Numbered from the stretch's first letter, positions 36,378 to 44,793 are shown. The stretch: 64,000 nucleotides of DNA from RGIG2000 sp045612665 (GCA_045612665.1 JAZKZO010000013.1:11815-75814), one strand, 5' to 3'. Translations and numbers: made by a program. The notes: a model not told the origin generated them from the letters alone.

Positions 36378-36933
36378 ATAGGTTTATTATGTGATTAGCA
36401 TACGTAGATGCTTCGTCCTGATTGTGCGATATAATTATAGTTGTTTTATTTTTCAAAAAGTCGAAAACTCTAGGAATGATGCGCTTTTTCATATTTTCGT
36501 CAAGTGCCGAAAATGGCTCGTCCATCAAGAAAATATCGCCGTTATAGATAAGTGCTCTGGCAAGAGAGAGGCGCATTTTCATTCCGCCTGACAGTTCGCT
36601 TGGATATGATGCTTGTTCATCTTCAAGCTCAACAATAGAAAGTGCCTCTTCAATTGACATATTAGAATGATTTTCTATTATTTCGAGATTTTGGCGGACA
36701 GTTAATGCGTCAAAAAGTCTTGGTTCTTGAAAAACGCAGCTGATTCGATCAAAGTACTTCGAGATTTTGCCTTTAAATTCCTTGTCAAGCCCTGCAATAA
36801 TGCGTAAAAGAGTAGTTTTTCCCGAGCCACTCTCTCCCATTAAGAAGGTTGTTTTTTGCTCGGGGATTTCTATTGAAAAATCATTAAATACAACTTTATC
36901 GCCAAAGGATTTATATATGTTATTAATTTCCAT
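36376..36933 (-). CDS. ABC transporter ATP-binding protein (NitT/TauT type)
   Basis: A 185-residue ATPase driving the importer encoded upstream. Walker A GESGSGKTT (33-41), Q-loop FQEPRLF, signature LSGGM, Walker B IFLMDEPFSALDE and switch histidine SHNQDEA are all present. It ends soon after the H-loop, about 60 residues shorter than typical members, yet no core motif is missing. It overlaps the permease gene by 11 nt, and the stop lies in the terminator stem. Confidence 0.9.
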   Translation of the reverse strand: MEINNIYKSFGDKVVFNDFSIEIPEQKTTFLMGESGSGKTTLLRIIAGLDKEFKGKISKYFDRISCVFQEPRLFDALTVRQNLEIIENHSNMSIEEALSIVELEDEQASYPSELSGGMKMRLSLARALIYNGDIFLMDEPFSALDENMKKRIIPRVFDFLKNKTTIIISHNQDEASTYANHIINL

Positions 36934-37705
36934 TTTTCTCTCCTTTTGGTAAAGCGATATATTTTTTGAAGGCTACTTTTATAAGCTTTGTAAAGGCAAA
37001 TTCTAAGGCAAGGCTTAAAATAACGACTGTAAGCGTCCATGCGAACAAATCTACGTACTCAATGTACGTTTTTGAGTCGAAAATAGCTTTTCCGATAGAT
37101 CTCATAGGTGTACAAAGCACTTCGGCGGCAATTCCTGCTTTCCAACCAAGTCCAATAGATGAAAGAAGTGCAGAGGTAAAATGCGGAAGCACGCTTGGAA
37201 TATACAACGATGAAATCATCTTTTTTCTTGGAATATTGTAGATTTTACATACCTCTAGCATATTTTTATCTACGCTTTTTATTCCGCCGTAAACGTTGGC
37301 GAAAACGATAGGGAAAACCATGAGTGCGGAAATTACGATTGGAGTTGTATTGTTGCCGATAAAAATCCACACAAGAATGATAAATGAAGCCACAGGAGTA
37401 GATTTGATAACCGTTACAAGTGGATATAGAGTTTCGTACAAAAGCTTAGAAAAAGAGCATAATAGAGCTGTAATACAGCCTAAAATTATAGCAATTACAA
37501 TTCCAAGACTAACTCTACCAAGGGATAAAAGCGTATTTTGCCAAAACATCTTGGTAATAGATAACTCGAAAAGCTTTATAAACACGTCGATTGGTGAGGG
37601 GAAAAGAAGTGGCTTGCCAATAATAAGCGAAGCCACCTCCCAAACCATAAACCAAAACAGTACAATCAAAAATATTTTAAGTGGCTTTTTTAAATTACGC
37701 GCCAT
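36923..37705 (-). CDS. ABC transporter permease (NitT/TauT type)
   Basis: A 260-residue inner-membrane subunit with about six helices. The EAA-type coupling loop reads EVCKIYNIPRKKMISSLYIPSVLP. I place the start at the ATG at 37705 (MARNLKKPLKIFLIVLF), which overlaps the end of the binding-protein gene by 11 nt; a longer reading from 37759 would overlap it by 65 nt and lacks a ribosome site. Substrate cannot be told from the sequence. Confidence 0.88.
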   Translation of the reverse strand: MARNLKKPLKIFLIVLFWFMVWEVASLIIGKPLLFPSPIDVFIKLFELSITKMFWQNTLLSLGRVSLGIVIAIILGCITALLCSFSKLLYETLYPLVTVIKSTPVASFIILVWIFIGNNTTPIVISALMVFPIVFANVYGGIKSVDKNMLEVCKIYNIPRKKMISSLYIPSVLPHFTSALLSSIGLGWKAGIAAEVLCTPMRSIGKAIFDSKTYIEYVDLFAWTLTVVILSLALEFAFTKLIKVAFKKYIALPKGEKNGN

Positions 37706-38666
37706 AGTAGAAATCGTCGCCTGGGATGGCGTTTCCAATGCTAGCGGGAGCAACAGCATTCATTGCTTCAAGGAAGTTTTGCATAGCATTTTTCATTTCT
37801 TTGCCGTCCAAATATGCAATATTGCACTTTGGGATAGCATTTTTTGCAACGTTTTCGTTTGCAAAGATTCCGAACTCCTTGATTGAAGCAGCAGCTGATT
37901 CTGGGTCGTCGTTTACGGCATCAATTGATTTTTTGTATTCCTTCAAGAATGAGTTTACGCTACCGGGATATTCGTTTGCGAACTCTGTTCTAACAACTAC
38001 ACAGCCTTGAACGAGCTGCTTGCCATCTGAGATTTTATCCCATTCAGAAGTCAAATCAAGTGCTACCTTTACGTTTGCATTGCCGGATTTTGCGATTGTA
38101 ACCATTGGCTCGGGGAGAACCGCGATTTCGACAGTACCCGCCTTTACTGCATCACGAAGAGCATCGGGCTTTGCATATTTTGTGGAATCAACAGTTACTT
38201 TTCCGTCAAGACCATTTTCTTGAAGAATATATTTTGTTATAAAAAGAGGATTTTGTGCAGGGCAGTAGATGGTTTTGCCCTCAAGATCTGCCATAGAGTT
38301 GATTTCAACACCGTTTGTTACTACGTAAAGGACTCCAAGAGTGTTGATTGCGATTATTTGAACACCACCGTTGGTTTTGTTATATACGTTTGCAGCAGCA
38401 TTTGTAGGAAGAGCAGCAATATCTATGCTTCCGTTTATAAGTCCTGCAGTAACGACTGTTGGATCGGTTTCAACCGAAAAGTCGTAATCGTTTTTGGTGT
38501 TGCCAAGAGAATGCTCCTTCATAAGAGGTGCCATTCCGAAGCCTGTAGTTCCGTTTAAGGTTGCAACCTTGATTTCACCGTCAGTTTTTTTGCCGCACGA
38601 TGAAAGTGCAAATATTGATACGGCAACTAAAATCATTGCCAAAGCCAAAGAAAGAATTTTTTTCAT
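37695..38666 (-). CDS. ABC transporter substrate-binding lipoprotein (NMT1/SsuA-like)
   Basis: A 323-residue extracellular binding protein anchored by a lipid. The signal peptide ends in the lipobox LSSC with C24. The fold resembles NMT1/THI5-like and SsuA-like proteins (GTTGFGMAPLM, GSIDIAALPTNAAANVY, LEGKTIYCPAQNP). Such proteins bind thiamine precursors, sulfonates or related small molecules; the ligand here is undetermined. It lies 3 nt after the Crp/Fnr regulator gene and is presumably transcribed with it. Confidence 0.9.
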   Translation of the reverse strand: MKKILSLALAMILVAVSIFALSSCGKKTDGEIKVATLNGTTGFGMAPLMKEHSLGNTKNDYDFSVETDPTVVTAGLINGSIDIAALPTNAAANVYNKTNGGVQIIAINTLGVLYVVTNGVEINSMADLEGKTIYCPAQNPLFITKYILQENGLDGKVTVDSTKYAKPDALRDAVKAGTVEIAVLPEPMVTIAKSGNANVKVALDLTSEWDKISDGKQLVQGCVVVRTEFANEYPGSVNSFLKEYKKSIDAVNDDPESAAASIKEFGIFANENVAKNAIPKCNIAYLDGKEMKNAMQNFLEAMNAVAPASIGNAIPGDDFYYGA

Positions 38667-38669
38667 TTT

Positions 38670-39302
38670 TTATACCTCGCATAATATTATTTCTTTGTTA
38701 TTTTTTATTATTAATCCGTCTTTTTCAAGCTTGTCAAATGCTCGATACAAGGAAGCGCGCCCTATACCTATCATTTTTGCAATTGCTGAAAAGTCGGTTT
38801 TTAATACGATTTTATTATCAGTTCTCGGTAGCTGAAGAAGATATGAGTATAGCTTATTTTCGGCAGTTTTTGCCGTGTAAGCATCTATTTTTAAATTTAG
38901 AAAGCTTATTTTTTTAGCCAAATATTCAATATAATTTGATGCGATTTTGCTATTATATTCAATGCAGCTTTGAATGAAGGCGCGATTTAAAGATAAAATT
39001 TTACATTTACCGGTAGCCACAACCTTTGTTGAATAATGAGTATCATCGAATAGAATAGCCACTCCGTAAATATCTCCGCTGGAGAGTTTTTTTATTATTA
39101 CTCCGTCATCTCCGGAAAAAATAGATGCCTTACCGGATATAAGAATACCGATTTTTTTATCCGTTTCAGAGCTGAGCATTATTTCATCTCGCTCATATTC
39201 TAGAAATTCGGCACCGATAAAGGAACAACAGTGTTCTATGTCTTTTTTAGAGATGCCTTTGAAAAGAAAAATGTTAGAGAGTATTTCGTGGATTGAATCC
39301 AT
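38670..39302 (-). CDS. Crp/Fnr-family regulator of the ABC operon
   Basis: A 210-residue regulator. The N-terminal cyclic-nucleotide-binding-like beta roll runs to about residue 120 (IGILISGKASIFSGDDG, LSSGDIYGVAILF), followed by a dimer helix and a helix-turn-helix (TDFSAIAKMIGIGRASLYRAFDKLEKDGLI). No cluster-binding cysteine set typical of Fnr is seen. The ATG at 39302 has AGGTGA upstream. The gene is first in an operon with the ABC genes, and its promoter carries a perfect palindrome. Confidence 0.9.
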   Translation of the reverse strand: MDSIHEILSNIFLFKGISKKDIEHCCSFIGAEFLEYERDEIMLSSETDKKIGILISGKASIFSGDDGVIIKKLSSGDIYGVAILFDDTHYSTKVVATGKCKILSLNRAFIQSCIEYNSKIASNYIEYLAKKISFLNLKIDAYTAKTAENKLYSYLLQLPRTDNKIVLKTDFSAIAKMIGIGRASLYRAFDKLEKDGLIIKNNKEIILCEV

Positions 39303-39318
39303 ATATTCACCTCTTGAA

Positions 39319-39340
39319 AAGTGTATCATTTGATACACTT
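39319..39340. promoter_or_regulatory. Operator palindrome for the Crp/Fnr regulator
   Basis: Perfect inverted repeat with half-sites AAGTGTATCA (39319-39328) and TGATACACTT (39331-39340) around TT. It directly follows the -10 box of the minus-strand promoter, so binding should block transcription. Confidence 0.8.
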
Positions 39341-39369
39341 ATTATAAATTATTTTTCTTTATTTGTCAA
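39341..39369 (-). promoter_or_regulatory. Promoter of the Crp/Fnr-ABC operon
   Basis: On the minus strand TTGACA (39369-39364), 17-nt spacer, TATAAT (39346-39341), both hexamers perfect. Confidence 0.9.
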
Positions 39370-39388
39370 TATATTTTGCTTAAATATC

Positions 39389-39417
39389 TTGATTTTTTCA
39401 TTGAAATAAGATATGAT
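39389..39417 (+). promoter_or_regulatory. Promoter of galE-galM
   Basis: TTGATT (39389-39394), 17-nt spacer, TATGAT (39412-39417), 31 nt before the galE ATG and divergent from the Crp/Fnr promoter. Confidence 0.72.
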
Positions 39418-39448
39418 TATATTGATAAATAATAAAGGAGATAAAAAT

Positions 39449-40462
39449 ATGGCAATTTTGGTAACTGGTGGAACCGGTTTTATAGGTTCTCATACCGTTG
39501 TACAGCTTTTAAATGATGGCAGAGAGGTTGTTATTGTTGACAATCTTTGCAACTCAAAGCTTTGTGTTCTTGATAGAATTAAGACTATCACGGGTAAGGA
39601 CGTTAAATTTTACAAGGCGGATTTGCTTGATTTTGAAGCTATAGATAAGATTTTTAAGGAAAATGATATTGATTCTGTAATTCATTTTGCAGGTCTTAAG
39701 GCAGTTGGTGAAAGCGTTCAAAAGCCAATGCTTTATTATCACAATAATATAACAGGTACACTCAATCTTACAAAGGCAATGGCTGATAACGGATGCAAGA
39801 GAATTGTATTTTCTTCCTCGGCTACTGTTTATGGAAATCCAAAGACAGTTCCAATCAAGGAGGATTTTCCTCTTTCAACCACTAATCCGTATGGCGAAAC
39901 AAAGCTTATGATTGAAAGAATTCTTTCGGATATCGTAAAATCAGATCCTGAATGGAGTGTTTCTATTCTTAGATATTTCAATCCTATTGGAGCACATGAA
40001 AGCGGATTGATTGGCGAAGATCCAAAGGGAATTCCTAATAACCTTTTGCCATATATCGTTAAGGTTGCGTCCGGAAAATATGATCATTTGAGCGTTTTTG
40101 GAAATGATTATAACACACCTGATGGAACTGGAGTTCGTGACTACATTCACGTTGTAGATCTTGCAAATGCACACCTTAAAGCACTTGATAGAGCGGCTAA
40201 GGTTACAGGAGTTGAGCACTTTAACATAGGAACGGGCAACGGATATTCCGTTCTTGATATTGTAAAGGCTTACGAAAAGGCAACAGGGCTTACTGTTAAA
40301 TACGAAATAGTGGCTCGTCGTCCCGGAGATATTGATGCTTGCTATGCCGATCCTACCAAGGCGTATGAGATTCTTGGATGGAAGGCACAATATGATATAA
40401 ATAAAATGTGTCAGGATTCTGCAAATTGGCAAAAGAAAAATCCTGACGGATACGGTGAATAA
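39449..40462 (+). CDS. galE: UDP-glucose 4-epimerase
   Basis: A 337-residue short-chain dehydrogenase family enzyme interconverting UDP-glucose and UDP-galactose. The NAD-binding loop is TGGTGFIGSHT, and the catalytic set is SSSATVYG with the YGETK tyrosine-lysine pair. The ATG at 39449 follows AAAGGAG. galM starts 2 nt after its stop, giving a galactose-use pair. Confidence 0.97.
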   Translation: MAILVTGGTGFIGSHTVVQLLNDGREVVIVDNLCNSKLCVLDRIKTITGKDVKFYKADLLDFEAIDKIFKENDIDSVIHFAGLKAVGESVQKPMLYYHNNITGTLNLTKAMADNGCKRIVFSSSATVYGNPKTVPIKEDFPLSTTNPYGETKLMIERILSDIVKSDPEWSVSILRYFNPIGAHESGLIGEDPKGIPNNLLPYIVKVASGKYDHLSVFGNDYNTPDGTGVRDYIHVVDLANAHLKALDRAAKVTGVEHFNIGTGNGYSVLDIVKAYEKATGLTVKYEIVARRPGDIDACYADPTKAYEILGWKAQYDINKMCQDSANWQKKNPDGYGE

Positions 40463-40463
40463 T

Positions 40464-41516
40464 ATGATTGAAAAGTCTTATTTTGATAAAATGCCATCCG
40501 GAGAGGATATTTTCGCATATACGCTAAAAAATTCAAGCGGATCAAGCGTTAAAATCATCACTTTGGGTGGAAGAATTAACGAGATAAACGTTCCTGATAA
40601 AAACGGAAATTTGGCGGACGTTATTTGTGGATTCGATAATGCAAAGGATTATCTTTCTGACAGTGCATATCAAGGCGCTCTTATAGGACGTTTTGGCAAC
40701 AGAATTGCCGATGCAAAGTTCACTCTTGACGGAGTTGAGTATAAGCTTTATAGAAATAACGGCAAAAATCATCTTCACGGTGGAGAAAAGGGCTTCGATA
40801 AAAAGATTTGGAATGCTAAATCTTGGCAAATCGGCTCTGAAATGTTCCTCGAGCTTTCAATTATAAGCGAGGATGGCGAAGAAGGATATCCCGGTAAGCT
40901 TTTTGTTACAGTTTTGTATTCATTTAACGATGAAAATACGCTTTCTATAAATTATAAGGCTACAACCGATAAAAAGACTGTTGTAAACCTTACAAATCAC
41001 GCGTATTTTAACCTTGGCGGATATGATAGTGGCAATATTATGAATCATACCTTGTGGCTTGATGCCGACAAGTTTACTGAAACCGATTCTGAACTTATTC
41101 CAACCGGCAAGGAGCTTGACGTAGCAGGTACAGCCTTTGATTTTAGAAAAGAAAAGCTTATCGGCGCAGAAATTGATGCTGACGATGTGAATATTAAAAA
41201 CGGACAAGGCTATGACCATAATTTTGTGTTAAATTTTGACGGTACAGTTAAGCATTTTGCAACTCTGAAGGATACCGTATCGGGACGCGTTATGAAGGCT
41301 TATACAAATCAGCCTTGCGTACAAATTTATGCCGGAAACTGTATAAATTGCGATGATCCTTGCTTTAAAAAAGGCGTTAAACAGGTAAAACGCTGTGGAA
41401 TTTGCCTTGAAACTCAGCATTCGCCTGATGCACCAAATCAGCCTGATTTTATATCTTGTGAGCTTGATAAGGGTCAGCTTTACGATTATACAACCGTATT
41501 TAAATTTGAATTTTAA
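40464..41516 (+). CDS. galM: Aldose 1-epimerase (galactose mutarotase)
   Basis: A 350-residue beta-sandwich enzyme interconverting sugar anomers. The conserved GRFGNRIADAKF, NGKNHLHGG, NLTNHAYFNLGG and ICLETQHSPDAPNQP segments are present, with the catalytic histidine and glutamate in the third and fourth. I use the ATG at 40464 rather than an in-frame GTG at 40455 inside galE. Confidence 0.96.
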   Translation: MIEKSYFDKMPSGEDIFAYTLKNSSGSSVKIITLGGRINEINVPDKNGNLADVICGFDNAKDYLSDSAYQGALIGRFGNRIADAKFTLDGVEYKLYRNNGKNHLHGGEKGFDKKIWNAKSWQIGSEMFLELSIISEDGEEGYPGKLFVTVLYSFNDENTLSINYKATTDKKTVVNLTNHAYFNLGGYDSGNIMNHTLWLDADKFTETDSELIPTGKELDVAGTAFDFRKEKLIGAEIDADDVNIKNGQGYDHNFVLNFDGTVKHFATLKDTVSGRVMKAYTNQPCVQIYAGNCINCDDPCFKKGVKQVKRCGICLETQHSPDAPNQPDFISCELDKGQLYDYTTVFKFEF

Positions 41517-41517
41517 T

Positions 41518-41546
41518 AAAAAACCGCATTTTTATGCGGTTTTTTT
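41518..41546 (+). terminator. galM terminator
   Basis: Perfect stem AAAAAACCGCAT / ATGCGGTTTTTT with a TTTT loop, starting 2 nt after the galM stop. Confidence 0.95.
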
Positions 41547-41555
41547 CATATGTTA
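41526..41555 (+). promoter_or_regulatory. Possible sigma-E-type promoter of spoIIID
   Basis: GCATTTTT (41526-41533), 13 nt, CATATGTTA (41547-41555). It overlaps the galM terminator, so part of the match may come from the T run. Confidence 0.35.
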
Positions 41556-41583
41556 TATCGAATACTAATTTTTGGGAGTCGAT

Positions 41584-41844
41584 ATGATATATTTTTCAAG
41601 CATTGATGAAAGATGTGAAAAAATGGCACAATATCTTATAGATAACAAGGCGACTGTTCGAGAAACAGCAAAAAGGTTTGGAATAAGCAAATCAACTGTA
41701 CATAAGGACCTCACGGACAAACTATACAAAATAAATCTTTTCCTTTATAATGAGGTTGATAAGATTTTGCAAATGAATAAATCGGAAAGACATATTCGAG
41801 GTGGCGAGGCGACTAAGCAAAAATACATAAAGGAACGAAATTGA
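41584..41844 (+). CDS. spoIIID: Sporulation transcription regulator SpoIIID
   Basis: An 86-residue DNA-binding protein acting in the mother cell during sporulation. The helix-turn-helix ATVRETAKRFGISKSTVHKDL and the C-terminal basic stretch ERHIRGGEATKQKYI are characteristic. The ATG at 41584 has GGGAG upstream; an earlier in-frame TTG is unlikely. In Bacillus the gene is controlled by sigma-E. It marks the organism as a spore former. Confidence 0.96.
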   Translation: MIYFSSIDERCEKMAQYLIDNKATVRETAKRFGISKSTVHKDLTDKLYKINLFLYNEVDKILQMNKSERHIRGGEATKQKYIKERN

Positions 41845-42310
41845 TGTAATTCTTGAAAACATGTTTTTTATAAGTTCTTTAAGGGTATGCATACTAATGA
41901 AAGAAAATTTTTGAATTAGGTTTTCTTAAAAACGCAAAAATTTTTGTTTAATTTGATGTAGATATCGAATTGAATTAAAAAAATCACGTTTTTACGAACA
42001 AAATGATTTTTTATAAATACAAATAAAATTTTCGTTTATATATGTAATATATTAAATAAATGATAAAAAACGCCATTTTACAAAATGAGCATTTTTTCTT
42101 TACGAATTTGGTGAGAGTTCAAAAAAATCGAGAAATCGCTATATAGCCTTTATTGGCACTTCTCCTAATTATATAAAATATGCATTTTATATAATTACAC
42201 ATATTGAATATTTGGGCATATAGGATGTGAGAGGTGTTGATGCTCTTTTGCTCTTCCTTTTGATTTTTGCGCTTTTAGCACATATAAAAATAAAGTTATA
42301 AAATTTTAAT
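41845..42310. other. Gene-free AT-rich stretch with three inverted repeats
   Basis: No credible coding frame. Three hairpins stand out: AAAAAATCA / TGATTTTTT (41978-42012), a stacked hairpin CATTTT / AAAATG with outer A/T arms (42065-42097, followed by TTTTTTCTTT), and a perfect 13-pair stem AATTATATAAAAT / ATTTTATATAATT (42167-42196). The first or second may end the spoIIID transcript. I did not see the conserved SRP RNA core or any tRNA-like sequence. Confidence 0.5.
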
Positions 42311-42346
42311 TTTACTATTGACAAGCGAGATGTTGTATGGTATACT
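42311..42346 (+). promoter_or_regulatory. Sigma-A promoter of ylxM-ffh-rpsP-khpA
   Basis: TTGACA (42318-42323), 17-nt spacer, TATACT (42341-42346). The first 19 nt are identical to the rpsU promoter block. A 7-pair hairpin GTGTAAA / TTTACAC (42347-42369) lies at the transcript start. Confidence 0.88.
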
Positions 42347-42389
42347 GTGTAAAGTAATTTGGTTTACACCTTTTGGGAGGCTTGATTGT

Positions 42390-42743
42390 ATGTTTGAAAA
42401 AAACCTTAATATCTCGCTTCTGCTTGATTTTTATGGAGATATCCTTTCGGAGCGCCAAAAGGAAATTTTAGACTTTTACTATAATGATGATCTTTCACTT
42501 GCCGAAATCGCCGAAAATTATGACATTTCGCGTCAAGGCGTGCGTAGTGTTTTGAAAAAAGGCGAAACTATACTCGTTGAAATGGAAGAAAAGCTTCATC
42601 TGGCAGAGCGCTTCTCTTCTGTACAAGAAAAATCATCCCAAATTGCCCTTGAGCTTCAAGAAATTACCTCATCTATTGAAAATAAGGAAATTTCAAGGAA
42701 AATTCAAGACTTAACTTCTCAAATCAAGGATTTGGCGTACTAA
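42390..42743 (+). CDS. ylxM: YlxM-family SRP-associated helix-turn-helix protein
   Basis: A 117-residue sigma-region-4-like protein encoded just before ffh in Bacillota and implicated in SRP function. The helix-turn-helix LSLAEIAENYDISRQGVRSVLKKGE is clear, followed by a charged helical tail. The start is the ATG at 42390 with GGGAGG; an in-frame TTG at 42318 is part of the -35 box and cannot be the start. Confidence 0.95.
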   Translation: MFEKNLNISLLLDFYGDILSERQKEILDFYYNDDLSLAEIAENYDISRQGVRSVLKKGETILVEMEEKLHLAERFSSVQEKSSQIALELQEITSSIENKEISRKIQDLTSQIKDLAY

Positions 42744-42758
42744 ATCGGAGGTTTTATA

Positions 42759-44099
42759 ATGGCAATGTTCCAAAATTTAGCGGATAAACTCGCTAATGCA
42801 TTTAAAAAGTTCCGAAACAAAGGTAAACTTACACCTGCTGACGTAAAAGAAGGTATGCGTGAAATAAAGCTTGCACTTCTCGAGGCAGACGTTAACTTTA
42901 AGGTTGTTAAAGGGTTTATAAATACTGTTTCTGAGCGTGCGGTAGGTTCTGAAGTGCTTGAAAGCCTTCTCCCTGCTCAACAAATCGTTAAAATTGTAAA
43001 TGAAGAGCTTATCAATCTTATGGGAACAACTCAAGCGAAGCTTGAAATTGCGCCCAAGCCACCAACGGTTGTTATGATGGTAGGTCTTCAAGGTGCCGGT
43101 AAAACAACTCATAGCGGTAAGATTGCCGGATTATATAAAAAGCAAGGCAAAAATCCTCTTTTAGTTGCGTGCGACGTATATCGTCCTGCTGCAATTAAGC
43201 AATTACAGATTGTTGGCGAAAAGCTTGGTATTACTGTATATGCTGAGGAAAAAAATCAAAAGCCTGTTTCTATTGCTAAAAACGCTATGGATTATGCTAA
43301 AAAGCATGGTCATGATATGGTGTTTATAGATACTGCAGGTCGTCTCCACGTTGACGAGGTTCTTATGAAGGAGCTTCAAGACATTAAGAGTGCTGTATCC
43401 CCTACTGAAATTCTTTTGGTAGTTGATGCTATGCTTGGACAGGATGCAGTAAATGTAGCGGAAAGCTTCAATGAAATGCTTGAAATTTCAGGTGTAGTTC
43501 TTACAAAGCTTGATGGTGATACTCGTGGTGGTGCTGCTCTTTCTGTAAGATACGTTACAGGCAAGCCTATTAAATTTGTTGGAACAGGCGAAAAGCTTGA
43601 CACAATTGAGCCTTTTCATCCCGACAGAATGGCATCAAGAATTCTCGGAATGGGCGACGTTCTCTCTCTTATAGAAAAAGCTGAAGAGGCTTTTGACCAA
43701 AAGAAAGCTCAAGAGCTTGAAAAGAAGATGAGAGAAAGCACTTTTACTCTTACCGATTATCTTGAACAGCTTGCACAGCTTAAGCGTATGGGCTCGTTAG
43801 ACAGTCTTATGGGTATGATCCCAGGTATGAATACCGGTGCTATGAAGGATGCCAAGATTGACGAGGGAATGCTTGTTAAAACCGAGGCTATAATCCTTTC
43901 TATGACCAAAAAAGAACGAATTAACCCCGACATTATCTCCTCTTCTCGCAAGAAAAGAATTGCGGCAGGAAGTGGCACTAGTGTTGAGGATATAAATAGG
44001 CTTTTGAAGCAATTCGACCAAATGAAAAAGATGATGAAGCAAATGACATCTGGCAAGTTTGGTGGAATGTTTGGCAAACGAATGAAAATGCCGTTTTAA
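42759..44099 (+). CDS. ffh: Signal recognition particle GTPase Ffh
   Basis: A 446-residue SRP54 homologue that recognises signal sequences on nascent chains. The NG domain has GLQGAGKTTHSGK, DTAGRL and TKLDGDTRGG; the methionine-rich M domain begins near residue 325 and ends in MKKMMKQM, with RKKRIAAGSG for SRP RNA contact. CGGAGG precedes the ATG. FtsY, its receptor, is encoded at 5892. Confidence 0.98.
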   Translation: MAMFQNLADKLANAFKKFRNKGKLTPADVKEGMREIKLALLEADVNFKVVKGFINTVSERAVGSEVLESLLPAQQIVKIVNEELINLMGTTQAKLEIAPKPPTVVMMVGLQGAGKTTHSGKIAGLYKKQGKNPLLVACDVYRPAAIKQLQIVGEKLGITVYAEEKNQKPVSIAKNAMDYAKKHGHDMVFIDTAGRLHVDEVLMKELQDIKSAVSPTEILLVVDAMLGQDAVNVAESFNEMLEISGVVLTKLDGDTRGGAALSVRYVTGKPIKFVGTGEKLDTIEPFHPDRMASRILGMGDVLSLIEKAEEAFDQKKAQELEKKMRESTFTLTDYLEQLAQLKRMGSLDSLMGMIPGMNTGAMKDAKIDEGMLVKTEAIILSMTKKERINPDIISSSRKKRIAAGSGTSVEDINRLLKQFDQMKKMMKQMTSGKFGGMFGKRMKMPF

Positions 44100-44162
44100 T
44101 GCGGATTTTTAGATAAAAAATAAAAAATTAAAATAAAATTCAATTTATTGGAGGAAATCACA

Positions 44163-44408
44163 ATGGCAGTAAAAATCAGACTTAGAAGAATGGGCGCAAA
44201 GAAGGCTCCTTTCTACCGTGTAATCGTTGCAGACGAAAGATCACCAAGAGACGGTAAGTTTATCGACGAAATCGGTTACTACAATCCTTTGAGAGATCCA
44301 GCTGAAATCAAGATTGACAGCGACAAGGCTACAAAGTGGTTGAACGATGGCGCACAGCCAACTGAAACTGTTAAATCTCTTCTTAAGAAGAGCGGTATCG
44401 TAAAATAA
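44163..44408 (+). CDS. rpsP: 30S ribosomal protein S16
   Basis: An 81-residue protein: AVKIRLRRMGAKKAPFYRVIVAD and GKFIDEIGYYNP are diagnostic blocks. The ATG at 44163 has GGAGGA upstream; an earlier in-frame codon at 44148 precedes this site and is not used. khpA follows, as in many Gram-positives. Confidence 0.97.
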   Translation: MAVKIRLRRMGAKKAPFYRVIVADERSPRDGKFIDEIGYYNPLRDPAEIKIDSDKATKWLNDGAQPTETVKSLLKKSGIVK

Positions 44409-44451
44409 TCTCAAAGAAAGGTGATTATTTACGGATAATCAGGGTGTGCAC

Positions 44452-44688
44452 ATGCAAGATTTTAGCACAGTCCTTGGTAATATGGTTAAATCTATCGTAG
44501 ACAATCCGGACAAGGTTGTCGTTACCGAGCATATCGAAGGCGACGAGGTTATGCTTACCTTGAACGTTGCTGAAGAGGATATGGGAATGGTTATCGGCAA
44601 GCGCGGAAAGATTGCCAAGGCAATACGCACCATAATGAAAACTGTCGCAAAGCTTGACGACAAAAAAGTTACGGTGGAAATTAAATAA
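44452..44688 (+). CDS. khpA: KH-domain RNA-binding protein KhpA
   Basis: A 78-residue single KH-domain protein with the GxxG loop in GMVIGKRGKIAKAIR. KhpA pairs with KhpB in many Gram-positives and binds a broad set of RNAs. Start is either GTG 44446 or ATG 44452; the ATG has AGGGTG at better spacing. The usual rimM-trmD-rplS genes do not follow; a terminator does. Confidence 0.93.
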   Translation: MQDFSTVLGNMVKSIVDNPDKVVVTEHIEGDEVMLTLNVAEEDMGMVIGKRGKIAKAIRTIMKTVAKLDDKKVTVEIK

Positions 44689-44691
44689 CTT

Positions 44692-44716
44692 AAAGCGGAG
44701 ATATTCTCCGCTTTTT
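44692..44716 (+). terminator. Terminator of ylxM-khpA operon
   Basis: Stem AAAGCGGAGA / TCTCCGCTTT with a short TAT loop and T-rich tail, beginning 3 nt after the khpA stop. Confidence 0.92.
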
Positions 44717-44726
44717 GTTTTTTCTA

Positions 44727-44755
44727 TTGACTTTTCTTGCCTTTTATATTAAAAT
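44727..44755 (+). promoter_or_regulatory. Promoter of manA
   Basis: TTGACT (44727-44732), 17-nt spacer, TAAAAT (44750-44755), 38 nt before the ATG. Confidence 0.75.
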
Positions 44756-44793
44756 TATATTGTTAAAATAAATTGATTTTAGGAGATTTTTTT

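Noticed and set aside
42231..42263. Seven-codon frame after GAGAGGTG near 42240
   Set aside because: Too short, lies upstream of the mapped ylxM promoter and shows no link to a downstream gene.
41845..42310. SRP RNA gene in the gap before ylxM-ffh
   Set aside because: The conserved GGAAG / AGCAG type apical core is absent and the region is too AT-rich.
42318..42389. Longer N-terminus for YlxM starting at TTG 42318
   Set aside because: That TTG is the first part of the -35 box of the promoter; the ATG at 42390 has GGGAGG.
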